A DNA stretch of 64,000 nt from an uncultured Bacteroidales bacterium (GCA_902799685.1 CADCBO010000005.1:95864-159863), one strand, 5' to 3'. Positions 10,249 through 19,234 are shown, counted from the first letter of the stretch. Program-made: numbers and translations. The notes: a model not told the origin generated them from the letters alone.

Positions 10249-10324
10249 TAATTGAGAGTTGAGAATTGAGAATTAATACGCACCGCATGGCAATTTTCAA
10301 TTCTCAATTTTCAATTCTCAATTG
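10249..10324. repeat. AATTGA-type palindromic element, copy 1
   Basis: Short runs of ATTGAGA/ATTGAAA on one side and their complements on the other flank a GC-rich core (on the minus strand GCCATGCGGTGCGT). It lies between ntpI and ntpK. The element supplies the last codon and stop (AAT TGA) of ntpI. Sister copies are at 12785 and 16019. Confidence 0.88.
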
Positions 10325-12156
10325 GATATCGTCCGGAAAGGACGATATTCCACTCCGCCACCGGCGTATCCCGCGTTCTTGAAGAACTCCACGAACGTGA
10401 GTCGCATGGGGTGTACAATTGCGCCCAGGATATTCATGAATATGTTCAGCGCGTGACCAATCACGAATATCAGCACCATCACAATGAATCCGGCTACCTT
10501 GTTATCGGGAGCCATACCCACGGCCATGCTGTTGAACACGTTGGCCAGGATACCGCCAGATAGGCCCAGCGCGAACAGACGCACGTATGAGAGCACGTCG
10601 CCCAGCAGGCCTGTAGCCATGTTATACGTATCCCACAGGCCCAGTCCGATGTTCAGCAGCGGGTTCTTGCCCGGGCTGTTGAACAGGAAAATCAGCACTG
10701 CGGCCACTATCAGGATTCCCATTATCACCGGGCTCTTGAAATCAAGACCGGCCAGGGCGGCCACGCCCACCGTAATGAGCAGGATTAGCCATCCGATGGT
10801 ACTCAGCGCATACTTGAAACCGCACTGAATGGCCAGATTCACCGCCTTTATACCCATACCGAACAGTATCTGCACCACGCCTATGCACAGTGACACGGTG
10901 AACATGGTGGAGTTATCGGTATATAGGAATTCCTTCATCTTCTGGACGAATGGGATGTCCAGGTCATACATGTTGAACCCGAAGAATGTGCCCGACAGCA
11001 GTCCGCACAGCATTGTGCTCACGCCGAACAGCACCACCAGCCACTTGCTGAAGTTGGGGTTGATAAGCTGGAAAAGCTTGGTGAATATGGGCAGCGCCAC
11101 AATCATAAGCAGTCCGTAACCGGTATCGCCCAAGCAGAGTCCGAAGAAGAGCATGAAGAACGGCGCAAAGAAGAGCGTCAGGTCCAGCTCCTGATATGTG
11201 GGCAGCATGTAGAGCTTGGTAAGCGGCTCAAACAACTTGGCAAACTTATTGTTACTCAGCTGGATGGGTATATCATCATCAGGAGTGGGATCATCCACCT
11301 CAAAGAACACGCCCTTAAGGTCCAGCTCACGGCTGGCATCATCCACCTTATCGGCGGGAATCCAGCCCTCAAGCAGCAGCAGTGTATCGGCAGCCAGATG
11401 CTGGCCGGTAAGCTTTACGCGGCCAAAATCTATCTTGCTATCCAATTGTTTTACAGCATCTTGCAGCACCGGCGCTCCCACTTGGGCCAGCTGTGCCATC
11501 TTAACCGGAATGGCATCAATCGCAGCCTGCGTCTTGTCTATATCGGCCTGGACCGATGCCAGCGACATAGCGGGCAGATGCACGCGCTCCGCATCAATTT
11601 CCACCGGCGTTCCCGTATGCGTGACGGTGACAAAATTCACCTTCTGCTTGTCGCGCATAATCTCTATGGCATTGAACTCCTGCTCCCACTCCGGCTTGTA
11701 GGCACGCAGCGGGCAGGTAAAGAAACGCAGCTTGTAGCCGGCATTTACCAGCCTCTCAACATTATGCGGATCAAAATCGCCCCACGGCAGCAGTTGCGCG
11801 CGGTCGCGGTTAAGCGCCTGCAGAGTCTGCTCCTGCACCACTTTCTCGGCCTCCAGGATATCGTAGCGCTCCAGCACCTTTTCGGGACCGGGGCACAAAG
11901 GGGACGGTTCTTTTTGTGCCCCTAGCTCTGGCTCAGGGGCACAAAAAGAACCGTCCCCTTTGAGCCCCTCAAGAACCTTCAGGGCGTTCTTGCAGCGGGA
12001 CAGCAGGTTGATGTCGTCCTGCAGGGCGGCGTCCTGAACGGCACCCTGCTGCTTCTGAATAACATGCACCACTCCCAGCGCACGCAGATGCTCCAGGAAC
12101 TGGTCATACTCCTTACTGTGAATAAGGAAGGAGAGTTTTTTCATCTTTGTAATCAT
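10318..12156 (-). CDS. ntpI: V-type ATPase subunit I (membrane stator, a-subunit)
   Basis: The 612-residue protein has a soluble, coiled-coil N-terminal half of about 320 residues that makes the peripheral stalk contact, and a C-terminal half with seven or eight membrane helices. The essential arginine that faces the rotor ring is R526 in LSYVRLFALGLSGG. Its start overlaps the subunit D stop by four bases. Residues about 63-89 are encoded by a palindrome of the GGGGACGGTTC family, which gives a Pro/Gly-rich stretch (KGDGSF...LCPGPE) inside the predicted coiled coil. This looks like an in-frame insertion. The stop codon lies within an AATTGA repeat. Confidence 0.95.
   Translation of the reverse strand: MITKMKKLSFLIHSKEYDQFLEHLRALGVVHVIQKQQGAVQDAALQDDINLLSRCKNALKVLEGLKGDGSFCAPEPELGAQKEPSPLCPGPEKVLERYDILEAEKVVQEQTLQALNRDRAQLLPWGDFDPHNVERLVNAGYKLRFFTCPLRAYKPEWEQEFNAIEIMRDKQKVNFVTVTHTGTPVEIDAERVHLPAMSLASVQADIDKTQAAIDAIPVKMAQLAQVGAPVLQDAVKQLDSKIDFGRVKLTGQHLAADTLLLLEGWIPADKVDDASRELDLKGVFFEVDDPTPDDDIPIQLSNNKFAKLFEPLTKLYMLPTYQELDLTLFFAPFFMLFFGLCLGDTGYGLLMIVALPIFTKLFQLINPNFSKWLVVLFGVSTMLCGLLSGTFFGFNMYDLDIPFVQKMKEFLYTDNSTMFTVSLCIGVVQILFGMGIKAVNLAIQCGFKYALSTIGWLILLITVGVAALAGLDFKSPVIMGILIVAAVLIFLFNSPGKNPLLNIGLGLWDTYNMATGLLGDVLSYVRLFALGLSGGILANVFNSMAVGMAPDNKVAGFIVMVLIFVIGHALNIFMNILGAIVHPMRLTFVEFFKNAGYAGGGVEYRPFRTISN
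11890..11968. repeat. GGGGACGGTTC-family palindrome inside ntpI
   Basis: Arms 11890-11922 and 11936-11968 are 33 bp with one mismatch. Each arm also carries a smaller inverted repeat (GGGCACAAA ... TTTTTGTGCCC). The whole element is coding and in frame, which is unusual for such repeats. Confidence 0.9.
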
Positions 12157-12773
12157 ACCTCAGCCTCCTCTTCTTTAGCCGCTTCACGCTTTTCAAGCAG
12201 AGATTTAAGTATCTTCTGGCTTGATTTGGACAGGTTCTCCTCATCCTCCATGAAGCGTTTTATCTTACGTATGGCATCATCGTAACCCGGAATCTGCACC
12301 TTCTCAAATAGGTTGACCTTCTGAGTGGTCTTTTTGCGGGCTTTCTCCAGCAGGCCCAGCTTGGCGGTGGTGAACTCCACCAGAATTGCGTCGTGAGCCA
12401 GGCTCTGAAGTATGTTGATGCCGTCATAGTACCATTTGGGCTGACTGAACAGGCTGAACTGAGCAACATCGAACTCAACCTCATCAAGCACCGGAATACG
12501 CGTTCCGGCAATCTTGCGAACGGTCAGGTGCACATCCTTTACCTTGACCAGGTTGGGGTTGAACTCGTTCCACAGCGCAAACATGGAGTCATACTTGCCT
12601 ATGCCCTCCTCCAGCTCACGCTCCAGCCGGACCAGATCGTCCTTGCATTTCTTGACCTCCATGCGCAGCGCACTCTCCTTACTCTTTATGATAGGTAAGG
12701 TGCGCTTTCGCACTTTCAGCTGCTTTTCCAGCTGCTGTAGTGAGGTCTTGTTATATTGGAACTTTATCGCCAT
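12153..12773 (-). CDS. atpD: V-type ATPase subunit D (central rotor shaft)
   Basis: The 206-residue protein begins with the family's usual FQYNKTSLQQLEKQLKVRKR-type helix and ends with a long charged helix, so the two ends can form the antiparallel coiled coil that turns inside the A3B3 head. The length is normal. It lies 91 bases after atpB and overlaps ntpI by four bases. No subunit F gene is seen in the operon. Confidence 0.93.
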   Translation of the reverse strand: MAIKFQYNKTSLQQLEKQLKVRKRTLPIIKSKESALRMEVKKCKDDLVRLERELEEGIGKYDSMFALWNEFNPNLVKVKDVHLTVRKIAGTRIPVLDEVEFDVAQFSLFSQPKWYYDGINILQSLAHDAILVEFTTAKLGLLEKARKKTTQKVNLFEKVQIPGYDDAIRKIKRFMEDEENLSKSSQKILKSLLEKREAAKEEEAEV

Positions 12774-12784
12774 AATCTCTTATT

Positions 12785-12870
12785 TAATTGAGAGGTGAGA
12801 ATTGAGAATTGAGAATTAATACCCACGCACCGCATGGCAATTCTCAATTTTCAATTTTCAATTCTCAATT
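12785..12870. repeat. AATTGA-type palindromic element, copy 2
   Basis: Same arms and core as the 10249 copy, in the same orientation. It fills the atpB-atpD gap and supplies the final Asn codon plus stop (AAT TGA) of atpB. Confidence 0.88.
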
Positions 12871-14190
12871 CGTTTTTGGCCAGTATTGCTCTACAAGGGC
12901 GGCTTTGATGTTGACCTCGTCGGGCTTGAAGTTCTGGGCAAAGAGCTGCCAGGTAACGTCAAGCATCTCGGTTGTGTCAAGGTTCACATCAATTGCCAGC
13001 AGTTTCTCGCTGTAGTCATGAGCAAACTTAAGCGTACGCTCATCGTAGTCGGTCAGGTCAAAGCCGTTCTCCACCTTAGTCTTGGCGTTGGCGGCATCGG
13101 CATACAGACGCACGGCGGCGTTCATCACCTGCGGATGGTCGGCACGCGTCTTCTTACCATTTACAAGCTGTTTCAAGCGGGACAATGAGCGGAACGGGTC
13201 AACGATAACCTTACCTATATCACTGTCGCGGCGCAGGAACAGCTGACCCTCGGTTATGTAACCAGTGTTATCAGGCACAGCGTGTGTAATATCGCCGCCG
13301 GAAAGCGTTGTCACAGCGATAATTGTAATAGAACCGCCCGATGGGAACTGCACTGCCTTCTCATAAATCTTAGCCAAATCCGAATAGAGCGAACCAGGCA
13401 TAGAATCCTTAGAAGGAATCTGGTCCATACGGTTCGATACGATTGCCAGAGCATCGGCATATGATGTCATATCAGAGAGCAGCACCAGCACCTTCTCATC
13501 CTTCTGCACAGCAAAATACTCGGCAGCGGTCAGAGCCATATCAGGTACCAGCAAACGCTCTACGGCAGGATCCTCGGTGGTGTTCATGAAACCTATGATA
13601 CGGTCCATTGCACCTGCGTTTGAGAACACGTTCTTAAAGTACAGATAGTCATCATTGGTCATACCCATACCGCCCAGGATAATCTTGTCGGCCTTGGCGC
13701 GCATGGCCACGGTAGCCATAACCTGGTTGAACGGCTGGTCAGGATCGGCAAAGAACGGAATCTTCTGGCCGGACACAAGAGTATTGTTAAGGTCGATACC
13801 TGCAATACCTGTTGCAATAAGCTCTGACGGCTGTTTACGGCGCACGGGGTTAACGCTGGGGCCGCCAATCTCAACCTCAGTGCCCTCAACGGCAGGACCG
13901 CCGTCGATAGGATCACCGTAAGCGTTAAAGAATCGGCCGGCCAGGCTGTCGCTCACTTTCAGACTGGGAGCCTTGCCCATGAACACAACCTCAGCGTTTG
14001 TGGGAATACCGCCGGTACCCTGGAAAACCTGCAGGGTAACCTCATCGCCCACAATCTTAACCACCTGAGCCAGACGGCCGTCAATAACGGCCAGCTCATC
14101 ATAACCCACACACTGCGCCTTAAGCGAGCAGGTAGCCTTTGTAATCTGGCTAATCTTGGTGTAAATCTTCTGGAATGCCTTTGTTGTCAT
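12865..14190 (-). CDS. atpB: V-type ATPase subunit B (non-catalytic head subunit)
   Basis: The 441-residue subunit B alternates with subunit A in the A3B3 head. It has the family segments for the beta-barrel (GYDELAVIDGRLAQV), GRFFNAYGDPIDGGP and the PSGGSITIIAVTT region, and, as expected, no functional Walker A. It is slightly shorter than many homologues (about 460). It follows atpA by 12 bases. Its last codon and stop come from an AATTGA repeat, so the natural C-terminus may have been altered by a residue or more. Confidence 0.95.
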   Translation of the reverse strand: MTTKAFQKIYTKISQITKATCSLKAQCVGYDELAVIDGRLAQVVKIVGDEVTLQVFQGTGGIPTNAEVVFMGKAPSLKVSDSLAGRFFNAYGDPIDGGPAVEGTEVEIGGPSVNPVRRKQPSELIATGIAGIDLNNTLVSGQKIPFFADPDQPFNQVMATVAMRAKADKIILGGMGMTNDDYLYFKNVFSNAGAMDRIIGFMNTTEDPAVERLLVPDMALTAAEYFAVQKDEKVLVLLSDMTSYADALAIVSNRMDQIPSKDSMPGSLYSDLAKIYEKAVQFPSGGSITIIAVTTLSGGDITHAVPDNTGYITEGQLFLRRDSDIGKVIVDPFRSLSRLKQLVNGKKTRADHPQVMNAAVRLYADAANAKTKVENGFDLTDYDERTLKFAHDYSEKLLAIDVNLDTTEMLDVTWQLFAQNFKPDEVNIKAALVEQYWPKTN

Positions 14191-14202
14191 AGCTATAGCG
14201 GG

Positions 14203-15960
14203 TTAAGCGGTTTTACGTTCAGCAAGAAGAGCCTTAAGCTCCTTCTCGTACTCAAAATACTTGTCCGATTCAAACGGCTGGTAGTTCATCTGCTTGCACA
14301 GGTTAATGACCTTCTTAAAGTAATCAATAACCTCCAGGAAAGTATCAAACTTAAACTCAGTGTGACAAATGTCAATCACGCGATCGACTATTGTCTCCTG
14401 ACGCTCCATCGGGGTCACGGCATCAATCTCATCGAACGCATCCTGCTGCAGCACGATAAAGTCTATCAGCTCTGACTTCCAGAACGTTACGTGATAATCC
14501 ACAGGTACGCCGTCATCGCCCAGGATGTTAATCTGCTCGGCAATCTCCTTACCGCGCAGCAGACGGGTCTTAAGCTCGTTCACCTTACCGGTCCACTGGT
14601 CGTTGATGCGGTCAGTAATATATTTCTCAAACTCCGGATAATCCAGATACTTTGAGTATGAATCAATTGGGTTGATGGCCGGATAACGCTTGCGGTCGGC
14701 ACGCTCCTGCTCCAGGGCATAGAAGCAGCGGGCCACCTTCTTGGTGTTCTCGGTCACAGGCTCCTTAAGGTTACCGCCGGCTGGCGATACCGTACCTATA
14801 AAGGTAATTGAACCCGGCTGGCCGTTGTTCAAGTAAACATAACCTGCACGTCCATAGAAGTTTGCAATGATACTGGAAATATCCATAGGGAAAGCGTCCG
14901 GACCGGGCAGTTCCTCCATACGGTTGGACATCTCACGCAGAGCCTGTGCCCAACGGCTGGTTGAATCAGCCATAAGCAAAACGCGAAGGCCCATGCTCCT
15001 ATAGTACTCAGATATAGCCATAGCTGTATAGACCGAAGCCTCACGAGCAGCCACAGGCATATTTGATGTATTTGCAATGATAATGGTACGCTCCATCAGC
15101 TTACGGCCGGTGTGCGGGTCATCCAGCTCCGGGAACTCTGTGAATATCTCCACAACCTCATTGGCACGCTCACCGCAGGCAGCTATAACCACGATATCGG
15201 CCTCAGCCTGCTTTGAGATAGCGTGCTGCAGCACAGTCTTACCTGTACCAAACGGGCCGGGAATGAATCCTGTACCGCCCTCCACAATGGGGTTCAGGGT
15301 ATCTATGGAACGGACGCCTGTTTCCAGAAGCTTGAACGGACGCGGTTTCTCGCGGTAGTTGGTCATAGCCACCTTAACCGGCCATTTCTGGATCATATTG
15401 ACGCTTACGGTATCACCCTTGGCGTTCTCCAGCACCGCAATCTCATCGATAATGCGGTACTCGCCCTCGGGCGCAATCTTCTTGACCGTATATTCGCCCT
15501 CCAGACGGAACGGAGCCATGATCTTGAGCGGCTGGAAATTCTCCTCAACCTTACCCAGCCAGTCCGATGCACGCACCACGTCGCCCACCTTGACGATAGG
15601 CTCAAACTTCCAAAGGCGGTCATTATCAAGCGGATAGGTATATTCACCGCGCTTAAGGAACACGCCGGTCATCTTGTCCAGGTCATTCTGCAGACCATCG
15701 TAGTTGTGTGACAGCATGCCGGGACCAAGCGTAACCTCCAGCATGTGGCCGGTAAATTCGGCGGGAGCGCCTACCTTCAGTCCTCGGGTGCTCTCAAATA
15801 CCTGGACGAATACGTTCTCGCCCACCACCTTAATGACCTCGGACATCAGCTTGTCGCCTCCTGTCTCAATGTAGCAGATCTCATTCTGCGCAACAGGGCC
15901 GTCCACCTTGAGTGTGACCATGTTGGCAATGACACCTCTAACTATTCCCTTTGTAGCCAT
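14203..15960 (-). CDS. atpA: V-type ATPase catalytic subunit A
   Basis: The 585-residue protein is the ATP-hydrolysing subunit. Walker A is GPFGTGKT at residues 235-242 (Lys241), with Thr in place of the more common Ser. The non-homologous insertion typical of V-type A subunits (about residues 115-200) is present, and the SRWAQALREMSNRMEELPG segment matches the family. It is the third gene of the operon. A 140-base gap upstream holds the third AATTGA element plus an AT-rich leader. Confidence 0.97.
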   Translation of the reverse strand: MATKGIVRGVIANMVTLKVDGPVAQNEICYIETGGDKLMSEVIKVVGENVFVQVFESTRGLKVGAPAEFTGHMLEVTLGPGMLSHNYDGLQNDLDKMTGVFLKRGEYTYPLDNDRLWKFEPIVKVGDVVRASDWLGKVEENFQPLKIMAPFRLEGEYTVKKIAPEGEYRIIDEIAVLENAKGDTVSVNMIQKWPVKVAMTNYREKPRPFKLLETGVRSIDTLNPIVEGGTGFIPGPFGTGKTVLQHAISKQAEADIVVIAACGERANEVVEIFTEFPELDDPHTGRKLMERTIIIANTSNMPVAAREASVYTAMAISEYYRSMGLRVLLMADSTSRWAQALREMSNRMEELPGPDAFPMDISSIIANFYGRAGYVYLNNGQPGSITFIGTVSPAGGNLKEPVTENTKKVARCFYALEQERADRKRYPAINPIDSYSKYLDYPEFEKYITDRINDQWTGKVNELKTRLLRGKEIAEQINILGDDGVPVDYHVTFWKSELIDFIVLQQDAFDEIDAVTPMERQETIVDRVIDICHTEFKFDTFLEVIDYFKKVINLCKQMNYQPFESDKYFEYEKELKALLAERKTA

Positions 15961-16018
15961 TTATCTAAATATTTATCTTTTTGTTCAATCTTAAAATTAA
16001 TCAAGCTAGAAAGCTTTT

Positions 16019-16106
16019 TAATTGAAAATTGAGAATTGAAAATTGAGAATTACCATCCGGTGCGTGTTTTACGCAGGTTCTGCGTATTAATTTTCAATTG
16101 TCAATT
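16019..16106. repeat. AATTGA-type palindromic element, copy 3 (inverted, with extra hairpin)
   Basis: The core here reads CCATCCGGTGCGT on the plus strand, so this copy is turned relative to those at 10249 and 12785. It contains an additional small hairpin (TGCGTGTTTTACGCAGG). It again provides AAT TGA, the end of the DUF2764 gene. Confidence 0.87.
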
Positions 16107-16994
16107 TGTTTTGAACTCGGCCGGAACCTCAGTCTGTTCTTTAAGTTCGCCAATCAATTTGCGGAACAGTTGCTGGCCTTTCTCCTTGTCCAGGGTGGTC
16201 CAGCGCTCTACAATTCCCAGACGCACCATGTATGAGAACAGGCGCTCCACTCCAAAGTAATTAAAGAAGGTGTGCTCCTCAAGCCAGTTCCAGCGCAGCA
16301 TATCGGCCTTGCGCTCGCGGTAGGCCAGCTCATCCTCGTCAAGCAGCCGCACCACATCATCAAAATAGTCCAGCTCCTGGCTCAATCCCCAGTCACGGGC
16401 ACCGCTGGTACGCAGCGCCTGGGCGGTATCGTTCTGCCCCACTATCACCTTCTGCATGTCCAGTTCATACTTGCGGGCAGTGATAGCCGTCTGAATGTTG
16501 TTCACATCCAGGTTAAAACGGTACCAGCTGCGCACAAACTCATTGTCGGCCTGCATGGCATACTCATAAAACAGCGCCCACAGGCGGTCCTCGGCAAATC
16601 CGGCCAGCTCACGCCAACTCTCATCCTGATACTCCTGTACAAATCTGTACATGAACTGCGGGATTCCGGCGGGGCACTTATCCTGCGCCTTCACTGCCGA
16701 TACCAGTTCCTCCAACTGCTCCACACTGAACAGACCTTCAAGCATCGGTGTAGGTTCGGTGTAGGTTCGGTGTAGATCCAATGTAGCATCGGTCAAGGAA
16801 GCCTGATCAGAGCGCAGCAAACCCAGCAGGTTGCGGCAGTCATTCTCCAGCAGGAGCATATCCATAACCTTGCGGTCAGCACCGCTCAGAGCCTCATAAA
16901 CCTCCGTGCGGAACTCATCGGCAGAAAGAGCCGCCTTGCTGTCATCAAAGCTGATGTCGGGCAGCCCGGATATTATGTAATAGTAATTGCCCAT
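16101..16994 (-). CDS. DUF2764 family protein of the V-type ATPase operon
   Basis: The 297-residue protein begins MGNYYYIISGLPDISFDD, the usual start of DUF2764 proteins. These occupy the place of subunit C in Bacteroidetes V-type ATPase operons, so a role as the stalk subunit linking rotor and ring is likely but inferred. It is largely helical. The gene contains an 11-bp tandem repeat at 16746-16778 coding for the HRTYTEPT area. It follows atpE by 11 bases and ends in an AATTGA repeat. Confidence 0.9.
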   Translation of the reverse strand: MGNYYYIISGLPDISFDDSKAALSADEFRTEVYEALSGADRKVMDMLLLENDCRNLLGLLRSDQASLTDATLDLHRTYTEPTPMLEGLFSVEQLEELVSAVKAQDKCPAGIPQFMYRFVQEYQDESWRELAGFAEDRLWALFYEYAMQADNEFVRSWYRFNLDVNNIQTAITARKYELDMQKVIVGQNDTAQALRTSGARDWGLSQELDYFDDVVRLLDEDELAYRERKADMLRWNWLEEHTFFNYFGVERLFSYMVRLGIVERWTTLDKEKGQQLFRKLIGELKEQTEVPAEFKTN

Positions 16995-17005
16995 TGCGGA
17001 ACAAA

Positions 17006-17596
17006 TCAGAACAGGGTCTCAACCAGCTGCGGGCGCAGCATTGACTTGAACCAGTTCATGAACTCCTCGGTGCCAAAATTCACCTTGTATGACCCGTCGG
17101 CGGGCTGGATGGAGAATTCGGCCTGCTGTCCGTTCACCTGGGTAATCTTTACGCCCTTGTCAAGCAGAGCCTTGGCATTGGCGGTAAAATACCTGGTCAG
17201 CGATTCGGCATCGGCAGCCTTGATTTCAATCTGCTGGTTCTTGCCCCACTCCTGAGCAATCTTAAGCATAAACTCGTTAAAAGCTTTCTGGTCGGCAGTA
17301 AAGCCCTTTACAGAGTCCTGCACAATCTTGTCGGTCACAACAGTGGCAATCTGGCTCTTAAGAGCCTCCACAGCCTGCTGGGCATGCAGTTTAAGCTCTT
17401 TCTGCACATTCTCTGCGTTATCGGCAGCATCCTTGCGGGCGGCGGCCAGCAGCGCATCGGCCTGTTTCTGTGCATCGGCTACAATCTTCTGGGCTTGTTC
17501 CTGGGCCTGGGCAAGGATCTGGTCTGCCTGGGCCTGACCTTTTGCTACACCTTCATTATAAATAATGTCGGTAAGTTCCTGGATTTTGGTATTCAT
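17006..17596 (-). CDS. atpE: V-type ATPase subunit E (peripheral stalk)
   Basis: The 196-residue protein has a long N-terminal coiled coil rich in Ala, Gln and Lys (residues about 15-75, pattern AQAQEQAQKIVADAQKQADA) and a globular C-terminal half, the plan of the E subunit that forms the outer stalk. It is the first gene of the operon. A TAAATTTG promoter element lies 35 bases upstream. Confidence 0.93.
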   Translation of the reverse strand: MNTKIQELTDIIYNEGVAKGQAQADQILAQAQEQAQKIVADAQKQADALLAAARKDAADNAENVQKELKLHAQQAVEALKSQIATVVTDKIVQDSVKGFTADQKAFNEFMLKIAQEWGKNQQIEIKAADAESLTRYFTANAKALLDKGVKITQVNGQQAEFSIQPADGSYKVNFGTEEFMNWFKSMLRPQLVETLF

Positions 17597-17630
17597 AAGT
17601 TATAATAGATAATTCCCGTTTATAGTTCCG

Positions 17631-17638
17631 CAAATTTA
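17631..17638 (-). promoter_or_regulatory. Bacteroidetes-type -7 element for the V-ATPase operon
   Basis: The minus strand reads TAAATTTG, a match to TAnnTTTG, about 35 bases before the atpE start. I did not find a convincing -33 TTTG at the right distance, so this is only a candidate. Confidence 0.5.
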
Positions 17639-17676
17639 ATCAAATCCCGCAAACAGCCTCATACATTAACAAAAAA

Positions 17677-17694
17677 AAACCTCCGCAGAGGTTT
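17677..17694 (-). terminator. Terminator of the AraC-type regulator gene
   Basis: A 7-bp stem (AAACCTC/GAGGTTT) with a CGCA loop is followed on the minus strand by a run of nine or more T. It lies just after the regulator's stop codon and before the V-ATPase promoter. Confidence 0.85.
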
Positions 17695-17700
17695 CTTTTA

Positions 17701-18918
17701 CTAATTGGTCTTGTGAAGCTGGGCGTTGCGCCAGGTGACGGGAGTGGTGTTCTCGTGCTCCTTGAATTTGCGGATAAACTGGGTGGAGCTCTGGAATCCG
17801 CTCTTTACGGCTATGTATTCTATCGGTGCGTCGGGCTCATCAAGCATCAGCTGCTTGGCAAAATCCATGCGCAGCTTACCCAGATAGTCGCGGAACGGCA
17901 TACCGTAATAGATATTGACCAGCTTTGACACGTACGTACGGTTGGTGTTGAGCTGATGCGCAATCTCGTCAATAGTGATATTGGGATTCTGGAAAGCCTG
18001 ATTGGTAACCATAAGCTCCTGGAATGACTCCATAATCTTGTCATAGCCCGCCTGCGCCACATCGGCCACGGGACCGGAATCTACAGTCTCCAGCAGCTCC
18101 TGCGGAGTCTGGCTGACGGCGGTGAACGGATGACGCAACCTTTCCATACTCATATAACCGCCCGAAAGCGGCGGCACGGCAGCCACGTAACCCACCAGGA
18201 ACAGCACAACAGCCGTACAGATAGACCACGCAACCGACCAGAATGACGTGATATCAAGAAACTTCTGATAGAAAACAACGCACAGGCCCCACAGCATAAA
18301 GTAGATGAACAGAAGCACGCAGAGAATGTTTGCGTTGAACGAAGTCTTTTTACCCTTAAGAAAAGCCACAATATGCCCCGGACGGAACTTGTAGTAATAC
18401 AGCCACCATATCATATATATCATGGCCAGCACCAGAATTGTAAGGAACAGGATCCTGTATGCGGTATATGAAATAAGCAGATACGCCCTCTGCAGGACAT
18501 CGGAATTGTCAATAACCACAGGATCGCTGTAAGAGCCGTAAAACAGTTCAGCGCAGCTGTCAAGCCCCATAAGGCACACCAGTACCACATTAGCCGTAGT
18601 AAGCAAAATGGCCGGCAGCAGCATAAGGTAAGCCATGGCACGCTCATAGACATCATCGGCCAGAGACCTTATATAAAAGCACACCAGCGGCAGTACAGCC
18701 AGCGATGAGAACTCCAGTATAATGTTCATTATAACCTGACGGTGCGGATTAGTATTAAGAGACAGGTTATTTGCCCCGCTGTAGAAACTTACGGCCAGAA
18801 AGCCAAGCACCACAGCCAGCAAATGCCCTGAGTGAGTCTTCTGATTCCTGAATAAAATTACTATCAGCCACAGAAGACAAACCGAAAACGGCAGTTGATA
18901 TGCAAAAATACTAATCAT
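17701..18918 (-). CDS. Membrane-embedded AraC-family transcription regulator
   Basis: The 405-residue protein has about seven hydrophobic helices in residues 1-225 and an AraC-type DNA-binding domain in the last 100 residues. The first helix-turn-helix is ITIDEIAHQLNTNRTYVSKL (from about residue 311). The second is IEYIAVKSGFQSSTQFIRKF. Such membrane-sensor/AraC fusions are known in Bacteroidetes, but their ligands are mostly unknown. It is divergent from the fimbrillin operon with a 316-base shared control region, so it may regulate that operon and itself; this is inferred from position only. Confidence 0.88.
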   Translation of the reverse strand: MISIFAYQLPFSVCLLWLIVILFRNQKTHSGHLLAVVLGFLAVSFYSGANNLSLNTNPHRQVIMNIILEFSSLAVLPLVCFYIRSLADDVYERAMAYLMLLPAILLTTANVVLVCLMGLDSCAELFYGSYSDPVVIDNSDVLQRAYLLISYTAYRILFLTILVLAMIYMIWWLYYYKFRPGHIVAFLKGKKTSFNANILCVLLFIYFMLWGLCVVFYQKFLDITSFWSVAWSICTAVVLFLVGYVAAVPPLSGGYMSMERLRHPFTAVSQTPQELLETVDSGPVADVAQAGYDKIMESFQELMVTNQAFQNPNITIDEIAHQLNTNRTYVSKLVNIYYGMPFRDYLGKLRMDFAKQLMLDEPDAPIEYIAVKSGFQSSTQFIRKFKEHENTTPVTWRNAQLHKTN

Positions 18919-18943
18919 TTAGTCCTTTTGTCGATTTACAGCA

Positions 18944-18973
18944 CAAAGATAAAACGTAAAAACGGCTCCACAA
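18944..18973 (-). promoter_or_regulatory. Promoter of the AraC-type regulator
   Basis: The minus strand has TTG (18973-18971), a 19-base spacer and TATCTTTG (18951-18944), which fits the Bacteroidetes -33/-7 consensus. Transcription would begin about 20 bases before the start codon. Confidence 0.7.
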
Positions 18974-19155
18974 TGCCACAAAACAACTTTTTTTTGTATA
19001 ATTTCAACCAATCGATATTTCGACAATTGTGATTTTGCATATCCATTGTCAAATTAACAATTTTGCGTTGATATTTGAACTATTGTTTGAATTTCGTTTT
19101 GTGAATTTGAGAAGAATTTCTTTGGATGTTGTTTTTTCAACACATATTTAACGCG

Positions 19156-19163
19156 TATCTTTG
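19156..19163 (+). promoter_or_regulatory. Promoter -7 element of the fimbrillin operon
   Basis: TATCTTTG matches TAnnTTTG. A weak TTG at 19129-19131 lies 24 bases upstream, a little too far for the usual spacing. This implies a leader of about 65 bases to the ATG at 19235, and argues against translation from 19172, which would be almost leaderless. The remaining 18919-19155 stretch is very AT-rich and otherwise empty. Confidence 0.6.
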
Positions 19164-19234
19164 CAGCGGAAATGAACGAAAACAAAACAAAAACTGAACA
19201 AAATCAGATGACAAACGAAAGGAATTTAAACAAG

